54,622 bases of DNA from a virus. Each line of letters begins with the position of its first letter. The stretch's first letter is position 1. Below, piece after piece: positions 44,181 through 50,667 of this stretch. The DNA lies in the IMG/VR virus record IMGVR_UViG_3300017751_000023, positions 1 through 54,622 of that record; one strand, written 5' to 3'. A program made the position numbers and the translations under genes. The notes under the pieces were generated by a model. The model was given only the letters and a program-made list of their open reading frames with translations. It had not been told where the DNA came from and did no database searches.

Positions 44181-44457
44181 GTTTTACTCTTTTCATCAAA
44201 CCTACATGGGATATGTAGCGTCCAGACTGTTCACTCAACCAGTTCGATACATCTCTGTAGCTGTACTGTTTTAAATACTTCTTAGCCTTCTCTAACAAAT
44301 CTAATTCTTCTACTATTGGTAAAAGAATATCTTTGTCTTCTGCGTCTTGTTTGTAGCCAAAGGGTACAGTCCGTCCTACTCGTACAACAGGTTGCCAATC
44401 AAACCCATCTTCTGTTTCCTCTGGTACAGGCAGTTTCCAGTCTTTAGTCGTTCTCAT
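44041..44457 (-). CDS. Helix-turn-helix protein between terminase subunits
   Basis: 138 residues. VVRVGRTVPFGYKQDAEDKD is followed by an HTH-like segment (YSYRDVSNWLSEQSGRYISH; VGLMKRVKLEQKRKR). A charged helix completes it. The position between terS and terL suggests a DNA-packaging partner or recognition factor for the packaging site. It overlaps terL by 140 bases and terS by 14. It could alternatively be the site-recognition subunit itself. Confidence 0.65.
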   Translation of the reverse strand: MRTTKDWKLPVPEETEDGFDWQPVVRVGRTVPFGYKQDAEDKDILLPIVEELDLLEKAKKYLKQYSYRDVSNWLSEQSGRYISHVGLMKRVKLEQKRKREASNQRYLAQRYKEALEKAEKIETTRFGARDQGTGTTEA

Positions 44458-44806
44458 TATTCTTTGGTGGTAGGATGAACAGAGGACTAGCTGCCGTTAC
44501 CTCTACCTTATCCGTTTTAGTAAATCCACTACGGTCTAGTACATCCTTAGCTGCTACCATCTTTTCTTTATTACCTAAGTCTGTAGGACTGTGCATTACT
44601 TCATACATAGAATAGGCTGCTTTAGTAGCTGCAGAAGAAATAAATTGTTTAGTCAAGTCAGCTATTTGTTCTTTAAGAGCAGCAGTAACAGAGGAAGTAG
44701 CAACATTGTCACTGTATCCTGCAAGCTTCTTAGCCTGAAGAGGATTACCTCGTGCTTCTTCAAAGAGTACATCTAGAAACTTTTGTTGTTTTTCTGTAAG
44801 TGCCAT
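44444..44806 (-). CDS. terS: Probable terminase small subunit
   Basis: 120 residues. LTEKQQKFLDVLFEEARGNP and AKKLAGYSDNVATSSVTAAL form the N-terminal HTH typical of TerS. VMHSPTDLGNKEKMVAAKDV, then DRSGFTKTDKVEV, matches the oligomerisation and C-terminal end of that family. It recognises phage DNA and recruits TerL. It ends close before terL and is coupled with both neighbours by short overlaps. Confidence 0.8.
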   Translation of the reverse strand: MALTEKQQKFLDVLFEEARGNPLQAKKLAGYSDNVATSSVTAALKEQIADLTKQFISSAATKAAYSMYEVMHSPTDLGNKEKMVAAKDVLDRSGFTKTDKVEVTAASPLFILPPKNNEND

Positions 44807-45273
44807 TAGTTTAACTCAAAATGAGGACCATCAATAAATGGTCTTCTGCCTTGACTTCTTCTTACGTCTATGTAATTATTCATAGCGTCTTCCATTGGTC
44901 TTTCCCAATCAGTTATGCTGTCTATATTCCATGCTGCTCCCCAACGTATATTAGCTCCAGTTTCTTTAGCTGCGGCTTTCATTGCGTCTGCTATATCATC
45001 ATACATCACAATGTCCCAACTTGGGTTACTGCCATCGTAAGCCATTAAATCAACAGCGTGTGATGTTCCGTCATCCTGTATAAGGTGGCGAGACTTCATT
45101 GTTTGTGAGCGTCCTGCATTGTACAGCTTCTCCTGCTCTTCTAAAGAACGGACACCATAGATAACTCCAAAGTCCACTTTGCTCACTTCGATAGCACGTT
45201 TTACTGTATCCACTAGTACAGGATTTACACCCTCTAGTTTACCTAGACTTCTACTTGATAGTTTAAATGTCAC
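44806..45273 (-). CDS. M15-family endolysin (L-Ala-D-Glu peptidase type)
   Basis: 155 residues. GVRSLEEQEKLYNAGRSQTM and SRHLIQDDGTSHAVDLMAYD carry zinc ligands His72 and Asp75; IDGPHFELN provides His151. This is the VanY/CwlK/T5-endolysin layout, which cuts stem peptides of peptidoglycan. No signal peptide, so release relies on holin proteins, and two membrane genes lie just upstream. It shares one base with the terS start. Confidence 0.9.
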   Translation of the reverse strand: MTFKLSSRSLGKLEGVNPVLVDTVKRAIEVSKVDFGVIYGVRSLEEQEKLYNAGRSQTMKSRHLIQDDGTSHAVDLMAYDGSNPSWDIVMYDDIADAMKAAAKETGANIRWGAAWNIDSITDWERPMEDAMNNYIDVRRSQGRRPFIDGPHFELN

Positions 45274-45512
45274 GGCTTTACTCCTTTTGGTAAAAAATCA
45301 ACAAGTTTTGGTTTTGGAGGTTGTATAAACTTTGGTATAGTTTTCCAAAATTTAAGTTCTTTTGCTAGTTTATCCCTTGCTACAGATACAGCACCTTCAT
45401 TTATAAGAGCCTGTGTTTGTGGATTTAACTGTGCAGTCTTTTGCATTTCTTTAAATCCCATACCATTTGTTAAACGAGTTACTTTTTTACCATTACTTTT
45501 AGGTATAGACAT
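45270..45512 (-). CDS. Small basic protein in lysis cassette
   Basis: 80 residues, Lys-rich (PKSNGKKVTRLTNGMGFKEM; FIQPPKPKLVDFLPKGVKP). No span. It is coupled to the endolysin by ATGA and to the holin-like gene by one base. It may be a lysis accessory or a virion protein; no family recognised. Confidence 0.6.
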   Translation of the reverse strand: MSIPKSNGKKVTRLTNGMGFKEMQKTAQLNPQTQALINEGAVSVARDKLAKELKFWKTIPKFIQPPKPKLVDFLPKGVKP

Positions 45513-45874
45513 TATTTCTTTTTCATCCCATTAAAAAATTTACCTGCAGACCGTGTGGCAAAACTTGCAGATACAATAGCTCCTAAGGCTATCTGATACC
45601 ACTGTGGCATACCTGCCAAAGCCGTAAATCCGTCTGCTACTATACCCCTCCCCCATTCACCACAGAAGCTCAGTACTAGAGGAATGCTGAACAGTAGAGT
45701 CAGCCATTCATCTTTCCACGAAGACTGTGATGCCCTCATAGCAGCTAAGTCCCAATCTATCTCACCTGTGGCTTCTTTCATGCGAATGGTTGCTTCAGCC
45801 TTCTGAACAGCAACCTTACCATCTAGGTAAGAAGATGCTAAACTAGATACAGAACTTAGTAGTGTACCTAGCAT
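45512..45874 (-). CDS. Holin-type membrane protein
   Basis: 120 residues. An N-terminal amphipathic helix (LGTLLSSVSSLASSYLDGKV) precedes two clear spans: WLTLLFSIPLVLSFCG (about 57-72) and YQIALGAIVSASFATR (about 92-107), with a basic end (GKFFNGMKKK). ASQSSWKDEWLTLLF resembles the three-segment holin family of phages and prophages. It should make the lesion through which the adjacent M15 endolysin passes. Start and stop share bases with both neighbours. Confidence 0.8.
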   Translation of the reverse strand: MLGTLLSSVSSLASSYLDGKVAVQKAEATIRMKEATGEIDWDLAAMRASQSSWKDEWLTLLFSIPLVLSFCGEWGRGIVADGFTALAGMPQWYQIALGAIVSASFATRSAGKFFNGMKKK

Positions 45875-45948
45875 TATACGCAGTCACAATCTTCATGGCA
45901 TTTTTTATTTAACAATGCACACCATAATCTTTTTAAATATTTTCTCAT
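45874..45948 (-). CDS. 24-residue basic, Cys-rich peptide
   Basis: ATG overlaps the stop of the upstream gene (ATGA) after GAGGAAAGAAG, and its stop TAA overlaps the holin ATG (TAATG). The peptide is MRKYLKRLWCALLNKK followed by CHEDCDCV. Four Cys in 24 residues and tight coupling suggest a real gene, perhaps a metal-binding or lipid-linked lysis peptide similar to Rz1-like factors. That function is speculative. A longer frame to 46149 is a shadow of the neighbouring gene. Confidence 0.5.
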   Translation of the reverse strand: MRKYLKRLWCALLNKKCHEDCDCV

Positions 45949-46172
45949 CGTTCTTCTTTCCTCATCCCTTTTGTTTCTAATTTCTCTGCTCCCATCCAGA
46001 TTGCAAAGCTCCCTGTCATTGCTCCTGTAATCACGGATATTAGTCCTGCCTGTTGTGTGGTCAACTCTGGCTGACTCAAAGCCCATTCTATACAACGAAT
46101 GTAAACTCCTGTCATAACAAGCATCATAAGTCTTGGAAGTATTCGCCATCTGTCAAGTGTCTCTGGAGTCAT
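45945..46172 (-). CDS. Two-span membrane protein in lysis cassette
   Basis: 75 residues: DRWRILPRLMMLVMTGVYIR (span about 10-25), then ALSQPELTTQQAGLISVITGAM (span about 40-58), ending GAEKLETKGMRKEER. Phage holin-like or phage-inhibitor membrane proteins with this pattern are common in marine phages. Together with the 120-residue holin it may form a holin-antiholin pair. It overlaps the preceding zinc-ribbon gene by 20 bases. Confidence 0.65.
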   Translation of the reverse strand: MTPETLDRWRILPRLMMLVMTGVYIRCIEWALSQPELTTQQAGLISVITGAMTGSFAIWMGAEKLETKGMRKEER

Positions 46173-46290
46173 CTTTATCCTTTATAACTTCCTTTACCCA
46201 ATTACCGTTTTCCCCAGTCTTCTCACAATACTCACACTTGTCATCTTCAATGTGATGCCCACAGACTTCACAGGTAGGCTCATAAAGCAT
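46153..46290 (-). CDS. 45-residue zinc-ribbon protein
   Basis: ATG 46290 overlaps the stop of the upstream gene (TGATG). MLYEPTCEVCGHHIEDDKCE is followed by YCEKTG and an acidic tail. Two Cys-X2-Cys pairs (residues 7/10 and 19/22) would bind zinc. Similar mini-ribbons occur at 1177 and 52205. The role is unknown. Confidence 0.6.
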   Translation of the reverse strand: MLYEPTCEVCGHHIEDDKCEYCEKTGENGNWVKEVIKDKDDSRDT

Positions 46291-46559
46291 CAACTGTCTA
46301 CACTATTATTCTGTGCTATAAACTTATTAAGCACATCTTCGTTTACGCATATAACTCTTTCTACAGGTCTTTGCCTATAAAACTTCCATACAGTTTTTAC
46401 AAGGGGTTCAGGATTATTCTTTACAAACTCTTTACACTCAGTTACACTATGAAAGTGTCCGTGTTTTGGTTGCTTAAATACTAATATATCCTGCATACCA
46501 TTGTTATGGACTCCTAGCATTACAGCTACAGCAAACCATGCCTTAACTATCATTCTCAA
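46290..46559 (-). CDS. Small exported protein
   Basis: 89 residues (an alternative ATG at 46553 removes two). The start RMIVKAWFAVAVMLGVHNNG looks like a signal peptide or anchor. The remainder is soluble: FHSVTECKEFVKNNPEPLVK, VWKFYRQRPVERVICVNEDV, with two Cys that may pair. Found at the start of the lysis cassette. Possible superinfection or envelope role, not established. Confidence 0.6.
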   Translation of the reverse strand: MRMIVKAWFAVAVMLGVHNNGMQDILVFKQPKHGHFHSVTECKEFVKNNPEPLVKTVWKFYRQRPVERVICVNEDVLNKFIAQNNSVDS

Positions 46560-46570
46560 AGTATCCTATG

Positions 46571-46819
46571 TTATGTAACTTTTCTATAACTTCTTGTTTT
46601 TTTAGCGATGCTTTTAGGTTGCTTAACGAATTGCTTTCCTGCCTTTGTGCCTTTTCTTTTAGCTTTAGTTGTTGCTGCGTACTCTTTGGGTGATAGAGCT
46701 TTGATTGCAGCTTCTGGAAGATAGCGTTCTCCAGTTTTGCTACTGGGTTTACCACTCTTGGTTCTCCACTTTTGTTTTGACCATGATTTAAGACTTCTTT
46801 GACTTTTCTTTAGTGGCAT
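46571..46819 (-). CDS. Very basic small protein 1
   Basis: 82 residues with many Lys/Arg: LKKSQRSLKSWSKQKWRTKS, GERYLPEAAIKALSPKEYAA, KAKRKGTKAGKQFVKQPK. The pattern is a recurrent conserved protein in marine phages by memory; some are labelled DUF5872. Strong basicity suggests DNA binding in the head, but no direct evidence. It overlaps the next basic gene upstream by 32 bases. Confidence 0.7.
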   Translation of the reverse strand: MPLKKSQRSLKSWSKQKWRTKSGKPSSKTGERYLPEAAIKALSPKEYAATTKAKRKGTKAGKQFVKQPKSIAKKTRSYRKVT

Positions 46820-47102
46820 TATGTTTTCTCTTTAACGAAACTTTTGCTTGCTTGGCGAGTCTGGACTGTGTAGTTTTCCCTTGAACGGCTGCACGTTGCT
46901 CCAGAACGGTGAGGATTTGTGTTTTCCTTGCGTATGGTTTGCTAATTCTCTTAACTTTAGAAATAGTGTCTTTCGCATCTTGGATGGTTGCATACTTAAT
47001 ACTCACCGTATCTTTAGGATTCTCATCCGTGTATAGCCTTCTGCCTGTATTTTTAGGCTTCTTGCCTGTGCCAACTTTAGGGTCTTTAGCGATAACCACC
47101 AC
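46788..47102 (-). CDS. Very basic small protein 2
   Basis: 104 residues: KVGTGKKPKNTGRRLYTDEN, DTVSIKYATIQDAKDTISKV, KPYARKTQILTVLEQRAAVQ and a Lys-rich end. GRRLYTDENPKDTV is a recognisable conserved phage segment. It may bind DNA or RNA. It overlaps basic protein 1 by 32 bases and the 57-residue gene by 17, an unusually tight set of overlaps. Confidence 0.7.
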   Translation of the reverse strand: MVVIAKDPKVGTGKKPKNTGRRLYTDENPKDTVSIKYATIQDAKDTISKVKRISKPYARKTQILTVLEQRAAVQGKTTQSRLAKQAKVSLKRKHNATKEKSKKS

Positions 47103-47259
47103 CCTTAGCTTTGTACTGCTTGGCTAACATCTGAGCCTTTCTAGCACTCCACTGTCCGGGCTTCCCACCAGAAGAACCTGCTTTGATTCGGCTAAACAGG
47201 TTCTTTCGCATAGTAGGTTTGGTATAGTTACCTGCCTTATTAACGGTTGACTTAGCCAT
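47086..47259 (-). CDS. Very basic small protein 3 (57 aa)
   Basis: MAKSTVNKAGNYTKPTMRKN, then LFSRIKAGSSGGKPGQWSAR and KAQMLAKQYKAKGGGYR. This pattern (GKPGQWSARKAQMLAKxYK) is recalled from many marine phages. Start at 47259; stop at 47086 inside the next gene. Probably a nucleic-acid-binding virion or takeover protein. The function is unknown. Confidence 0.75.
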   Translation of the reverse strand: MAKSTVNKAGNYTKPTMRKNLFSRIKAGSSGGKPGQWSARKAQMLAKQYKAKGGGYR

Positions 47260-47263
47260 ATGA

Positions 47264-47575
47264 CTAGCCTTTCATTATCTTGTAGCCTTTAGCCTTAGCA
47301 GCAGCTCTGAGTTGACCAACAGACATGCCTCCTGCTGCGTAACCCTTCTTCTTCATAGTAGCTCCACCCTTAGCCATACCCTTCTTCTTTTTGGTCATAC
47401 CACCTTTGTTCATTTTGCCTTTACCGTCCATTGCAAACTTGGGCATCATCTTCCCTGTTTTAGGGTCTTTAGCCATAGGCATTTTGACTCCACCCTTAGC
47501 CATTCCTTTTTTCTTCATTGCAGCTCCACCACGAGCCATACCTTTTTTCTTCATCTTACCTTTTTGCATTGCCAT
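47264..47575 (-). CDS. Lys/Gly/Met repeat protein
   Basis: 103 residues made mainly of KKKGMA(K/R)GG units: at residues 9-17, 22-29, 63-71 and 75-82. A PMAKDPKTGKMMPKF middle and a C-terminal LRAAAKAKGYKIMKG helix complete it. It resembles histone-like or DNA-condensing tails, or a head-internal protein. DNA repeats make this gene prone to unit gain or loss. Confidence 0.7.
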   Translation of the reverse strand: MAMQKGKMKKKGMARGGAAMKKKGMAKGGVKMPMAKDPKTGKMMPKFAMDGKGKMNKGGMTKKKKGMAKGGATMKKKGYAAGGMSVGQLRAAAKAKGYKIMKG

Positions 47576-47577
47576 AG

Positions 47578-48258
47578 TTATTTCTCCTCTTTAGCATATA
47601 AGTTATTAAAGACTCGTTGAGTATCCCAAACATACTCAGTCTCTTGTTTTGAATGGAACACCCTCTGGTTCGGCATAAAGTCAGGTGGTCCTTCCCCTGT
47701 CTCAAACCATGCAGGGTGGGTTACTCGTACTCGATTGTTTGGTAACGCTACTATGTTACCAGTGTACTCTCCTGCTTCCATCAACTCTAACACATGACTT
47801 TGTTTATGTTGAGCCGGGTCATCTGCTATCTCACTGTTTGTATAGTCTACAGTAAAATAGTATTTCGCAGGGTAGAACTCTCCTTCTATCTTGGCTATCC
47901 AAGGAGCAGGAGTCGCTCTATTCAAAACGTAGACCGAGTGGTCATGCGACATGCAATCCCAAGGCTGTGCTACGTATGGTGGTAACTCTCGCGGCCATTC
48001 GTCATATGGTGTGTCACCAACCAATGCTGTGATGGGCATCCTAGCCCACATTGCTCCACCGTGTACGTTCTCTTCGTCTGTGTCATCCACTTCACAGCCA
48101 GTGAATATAACTTGAAAACTGAGTGACCTATTCGGTAAACTCGTTACGGCTATTACCATTGCGTGTAAAAACTCGCCATGATATCGTTGAAAGTTACAGG
48201 TGTATTCTCTTCTCACCCAAGTTTTAAAATAAGGTATGTTGCTTTGTAAATATGCCAT
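47578..48258 (-). CDS. Conserved-type virion protein with leaderless start
   Basis: 226 residues: YFKTWVRREYTCNFQRYHGE, VIFTGCEVDDTDEENVHGGA, MWARMPITALVGDTPYDEWP, MSHDHSVYVLNR and KYYFTVDYTNSEIADDPAQH. The repeated His/Trp/Asp-rich segments look like a folded enzyme-like or structural domain, conserved in marine phages by memory. No Shine-Dalgarno precedes ATG 48258, and a promoter (48265-48293) places the start of transcription at the ATG. The function is unknown. Confidence 0.7.
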   Translation of the reverse strand: MAYLQSNIPYFKTWVRREYTCNFQRYHGEFLHAMVIAVTSLPNRSLSFQVIFTGCEVDDTDEENVHGGAMWARMPITALVGDTPYDEWPRELPPYVAQPWDCMSHDHSVYVLNRATPAPWIAKIEGEFYPAKYYFTVDYTNSEIADDPAQHKQSHVLELMEAGEYTGNIVALPNNRVRVTHPAWFETGEGPPDFMPNQRVFHSKQETEYVWDTQRVFNNLYAKEEK

Positions 48259-48264
48259 GTGCTA

Positions 48265-48293
48265 ATTATAACACACCTTAAAAACAAAATCAA
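48265..48293 (-). promoter_or_regulatory. Promoter for a leaderless mRNA
   Basis: On the minus strand TTGATT (48293-48288), 17 bases, then TATAAT (48270-48265). Only six bases separate the -10 box from ATG 48258. Transcription would begin at the start codon or within a base of it. Confidence 0.65.
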
Positions 48294-48296
48294 GTA

Positions 48297-48647
48297 CTAA
48301 GCTGCAGTTGTTTTTGGTATTTCTATTATAGACGTAATAACATGCAACCTGTTTGCTGTACCTGCCGTTACCTTAATAATGTCACCAGACGTTAGTATTA
48401 AGTCTCTAGTGAATAACTCTACTGTTCCTTTAGAGCCTACAGCCTTATCCTTATACACGCTGAATACATCACTACCGTTTGTAATCGTAACCGTTATTGT
48501 ATCAGCATTAGCACTGTCCTCTGACACGAGCATAGACTGTACCACAGAGACTGTGAGGGCAGGACAGGTGTAGACGGTAGTAGCATTTGTAGTCGTTAAA
48601 TCCGTCTTTACATTCTTCAGCCGAGAGGTGCTGAGAACATTTGCCAC
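48297..48647 (-). CDS. Small beta-rich virion protein
   Basis: 116 residues: VLSTSRLKNVKTDLTTTNAT, VYTCPALTVSVVQSMLVSED, TITVTITNGSDVFSVYKDKA, IKVTAGTANRLHVITSIIEI. The beta-sandwich pattern resembles the 128-residue protein at 29159. It may be a decoration or head-tail protein expressed early in the late unit. The stop lies close to the leaderless promoter. Confidence 0.65.
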   Translation of the reverse strand: MANVLSTSRLKNVKTDLTTTNATTVYTCPALTVSVVQSMLVSEDSANADTITVTITNGSDVFSVYKDKAVGSKGTVELFTRDLILTSGDIIKVTAGTANRLHVITSIIEIPKTTAA

Positions 48648-48898
48648 TATCTACCTCTTCTCATCATTCCTCCACCGTAGAACATTCCCTTCTTACGGTA
48701 GTCTGTCATGCCGCCCTTGTTCATCGTTAGTCCAGTGGTGGGGTTTACTTTCCTGCTCAAACCATTCTGCATAGCAGACTGTGTTAGTCCTCCCACGTTC
48801 ATCTTCTTCTTCTTTTTCATTTTTTTTAACTCTCCCTTTGGAACTTTTGCTATGCCTATAGATAGCACCATTACATTTTCTTTTTCTTTTTTGCTCAT
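48647..48898 (-). CDS. Very basic small protein 4
   Basis: 83 residues: a hydrophobic strand VMVLSIGIAKVPKGELKKM, then KKKKKMNVGGLTQSAMQNGL, RKVNPTTGLTMNKGGMTDYR and a Gly/Arg-rich end GGGMMRRGR. Fits the group of Lys/Gly-rich proteins in this region. The ATG lies four bases after the 97-residue gene. Possible nucleic-acid binding, not shown. Confidence 0.65.
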   Translation of the reverse strand: MSKKEKENVMVLSIGIAKVPKGELKKMKKKKKMNVGGLTQSAMQNGLSRKVNPTTGLTMNKGGMTDYRKKGMFYGGGMMRRGR

Positions 48899-48902
48899 AT
48901 TT

Positions 48903-49196
48903 TTACCACTTTACTTTGTGTGACCAGTATCGTGCCGACATTATATCAGGCTTTGAGTCCTGTGCGTTGTGTCGTGCGTAATACGACTTCTTTCTTGCTT
49001 TATCTTTAGCAGTCGTAGGATTTTTACCTGCTCCCTTGACTCCCTGTTGCCCAAATCGTATTAGTCTTAACTCGTGACCCTTTTGTGCCAGAACCATGTG
49101 GGACTTTGTTTTATGGTCTGGTGTTCTTTTGGGTTTGTTTACCCCTTTTAGATTATGTTTCTTGAGGAGTGCTGCTCTTCTATTCTCATGTGCCAT
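48903..49196 (-). CDS. Very basic small protein 5
   Basis: 97 residues: ENRRAALLKKHNLKGVNKPK, LIRFGQQGVKGAGKNPTTAK, DKARKKSYYARHNAQDSKPD, and ends MSARYWSHKVKW. The segment KSYYARHNAQ and SARYWSHKVKW are remembered as conserved in marine phage genomes (function unknown). It overlaps the first late gene by 11 bases. Confidence 0.7.
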   Translation of the reverse strand: MAHENRRAALLKKHNLKGVNKPKRTPDHKTKSHMVLAQKGHELRLIRFGQQGVKGAGKNPTTAKDKARKKSYYARHNAQDSKPDIMSARYWSHKVKW

Positions 49197-49500
49197 AGTT
49201 TTTTCTCTTTACGTGTGGCTGATAAACATCTTTTGCTTCAAGCATTCCCTCCAAATACATTGCCCTCTCTACGTGGTCTAGTGTGTAGCGTACACCAGTG
49301 TCCTGAAATATCTTTTCACGGACGTAGAAGACATCTGACCTTGGGATGTGACACCTTCGTAGTCTTGATTCATCACCATCAGCTAAAGCTTTATAAAATT
49401 CGTGCAAGACATTATCGCTAACATACGTTTTTGTCTTTGGCATGACCCTAGTTATACTTTCTGCGTGTTCCTTGTCAAGAACAAACGACAAAAAATACAC
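49186..49500 (-). CDS. First gene of the late (leftward) unit
   Basis: 104 residues from a GTG at 49500 just after AAAGGGGAAG, or 85 residues from ATG 49443 (MPKTKTYVSDNVLHEFYKAL) with a weaker site. Helical, with HIPRSDVFYVREKIFQDTGV and YTLDHVERAMYLEGMLEAKD. Its arrangement of helices could bind nucleic acid, but no motif is definite. It is the first product from the late promoter, whose start lies near 49609. It may regulate or begin the late phase; the role is unknown. Confidence 0.65.
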   Translation of the reverse strand: MYFLSFVLDKEHAESITRVMPKTKTYVSDNVLHEFYKALADGDESRLRRCHIPRSDVFYVREKIFQDTGVRYTLDHVERAMYLEGMLEAKDVYQPHVKRKNYGT

Positions 49501-49532
49501 CTTCCCCTTTAATTTAATTTTTTGTTACTAGT

Positions 49533-49615
49533 ATACTTAAAGTATTCTTAAAGTAACTTTAAATATTAACTAAAGGAGTAGGAGACTAAGGTTAACTTTA
49601 AGATACTTTAAGTAT
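49533..49615 (-). promoter_or_regulatory. Operator cluster of the late promoter
   Basis: Odd palindromes ATACTTAAAGTAT (49533-49545) and ATACTTTAAGTAT (49603-49615) flank the region; the second touches the -10 box. Between them lie TAAGGTTAACTTTAAG (49587-49602), the complement of the 16-mer at 1123-1138, and further ACTTTAA copies. The clustering over the start site suggests cooperative binding of a regulator. Confidence 0.65.
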
Positions 49616-49643
49616 ATTATAATGTATACATAATGTATGTCAA
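49616..49643 (-). promoter_or_regulatory. Near-consensus late promoter
   Basis: On the minus strand TTGACA (49643-49638), a 16-base spacer and TATAAT (49621-49616). Both hexamers are perfect. It drives the leftward structural unit, about 37 kb, beginning with the gene at 49500. Confidence 0.88.
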
Positions 49644-50555
49644 TAGAAATCTTCCCTTTGTAGGGAAATAAATACAGATTGTGACATAAATGCTTAACAT
49701 TATCCATCAGGCTACTGATTCGTTAATAGTAGCACAAAGTTTAATCACAGTCAATACAAAATGTTTAAACTTTAGGCAATACTTTCGTTGCACCCCAGTC
49801 CTCCCCCTCCTCTGGAGTAATAATTAACAGAACTTTGTGTAAAAACTGTGCAAATGCTTAATATTTAGGCAGAATAATTGCTGCTGCTTAAAATATACGC
49901 TGCTGTATACAGTGGTTAACAGCCTAAAATTCCCCTCTCTGGCAGAGTACATACATATATACGTATGGGGGTGGGGTGGCACATGCCCTGCCCTGTAAAA
50001 CAGCACTAGTTATAATGGAAAAAAATAAAATTTATACATTCTCTGCGTATTTCCCTTATTTTATTGACGATTATACACAATAATACATTATCGAATGATG
50101 GACCAGCCCTGTAAATCATTGATTTTATTGAGTTTTTCATCGAAATTAAAAAAAGATGTACAAAAATGAAAAAAAAGCTTGTACTTTGTTTCGATATGTG
50201 CAGAATGATAATTGTTGCTACGGCAAGTCTTCAAATCTTAGAACATCGGGTTCGAATGATTTTACAGATTTAAAACTTGAGATACGGCAAGCCTAAATGA
50301 CTAAAATTTTTTACTTGACGATTTAACGATTTTTTGATTAACTGATTTTGACGATTACATAGACCGAACCATAGTAGTTCGCAGAGTGCGTGGGAGACCT
50401 CCAACATTACGAGTGTGTTGGCTGTAGGGAAATAAAATGCCACATGCTAGGGTCGGTTTGAGATTGAGAGGGCTAATCTTATTTCTCTTTAGATGGTGGT
50501 AGTAATATGGCTGAGATGCAAATACTCCACGGCAAATAAAATACCTTGCAAATGT
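49644..50555. other. Gene-free AT-rich region between divergent units
   Basis: No convincing gene is seen. Contents: hairpin TTCCCT-4-AGGGAA (near 49652-49667); the 14-mer TGTAGGGAAATAAA at 49659-49672 and 50423-50436; a G-run patch near 49966-49980; TATAC-6-GTATA near 49902; TATAAT without a -35 box (50011-50016); TTGACGATT three times (50064, 50315, 50348); TCGAATGAT at 50091 and 50252; TACGGCAAG twice (near 50219 and 50283); a tRNA T-loop-like GGGTTCGAAT (50248-50257). It plausibly holds the replication origin, attachment site and early promoter, none proven. Confidence 0.6.
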
Positions 50556-50660
50556 AGGGTTGTTTAAGACGAGCCAACTCGTTTATGAGTAATCATAGGA
50601 CAACCCTTATTTTGCCAGTAGTTTATACCATAGGTAGTACCTCACAATTTATGCGAGGTA
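50556..50660 (+). promoter_or_regulatory. Branched RNA leader with sequestered Shine-Dalgarno
   Basis: AGGGTTGT (50556-50563) pairs with ACAACCCT (50600-50607). Inside it are two hairpins: AGACGAG-type stem with CCAA loop (50567-50584) and ATGA-GTAA-TCAT (50585-50596), the latter with a GNRA tetraloop. Downstream, TACCTC (50638-50643) pairs with GAGGTA (50655-50660), covering the ribosome binding site of the gene at 50668. TACCT can alternatively pair with the AGGT just before it (50632-50635). Confidence 0.6.
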
Positions 50661-50667
50661 TTTAATT

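Noticed and set aside
45874-46149. 91-residue minus-strand frame
   Set aside because: Its first 67 residues overlap the two-span membrane gene in another phase; only the last 24 residues, with their own ATG and ribosome binding site, are kept.
46543-46755. 70-residue minus-strand frame overlapping the basic protein gene
   Set aside because: Out-of-frame shadow of the 46571-46819 gene, whose sequence is recognisably phage-like.
49956-50000. GC-rich patch as an intrinsic terminator
   Set aside because: The stem has mismatches and no T-run follows on either strand.
49824-50006. A 60-residue frame on the minus strand in the gene-free region
   Set aside because: No ribosome binding site, odd composition (His/Tyr/Phe clusters) and it lies in palindromic, repeat-rich DNA.
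50231-50265. tRNA-like stretch with GGGTTCGAAT
   Set aside because: The T-stem cannot pair (G opposite G) and no acceptor or anticodon stem fits, so it is not called as a tRNA; kept only as a weak attachment-site hint.
50390-50440. Resemblance of GGGAGACC and GGGAAA stretches to cobalamin riboswitch boxes, attractive because nrdJ needs B12
   Set aside because: The boxes are in the wrong order and the pseudoknot partner is missing; the leader is also far from nrdJ.
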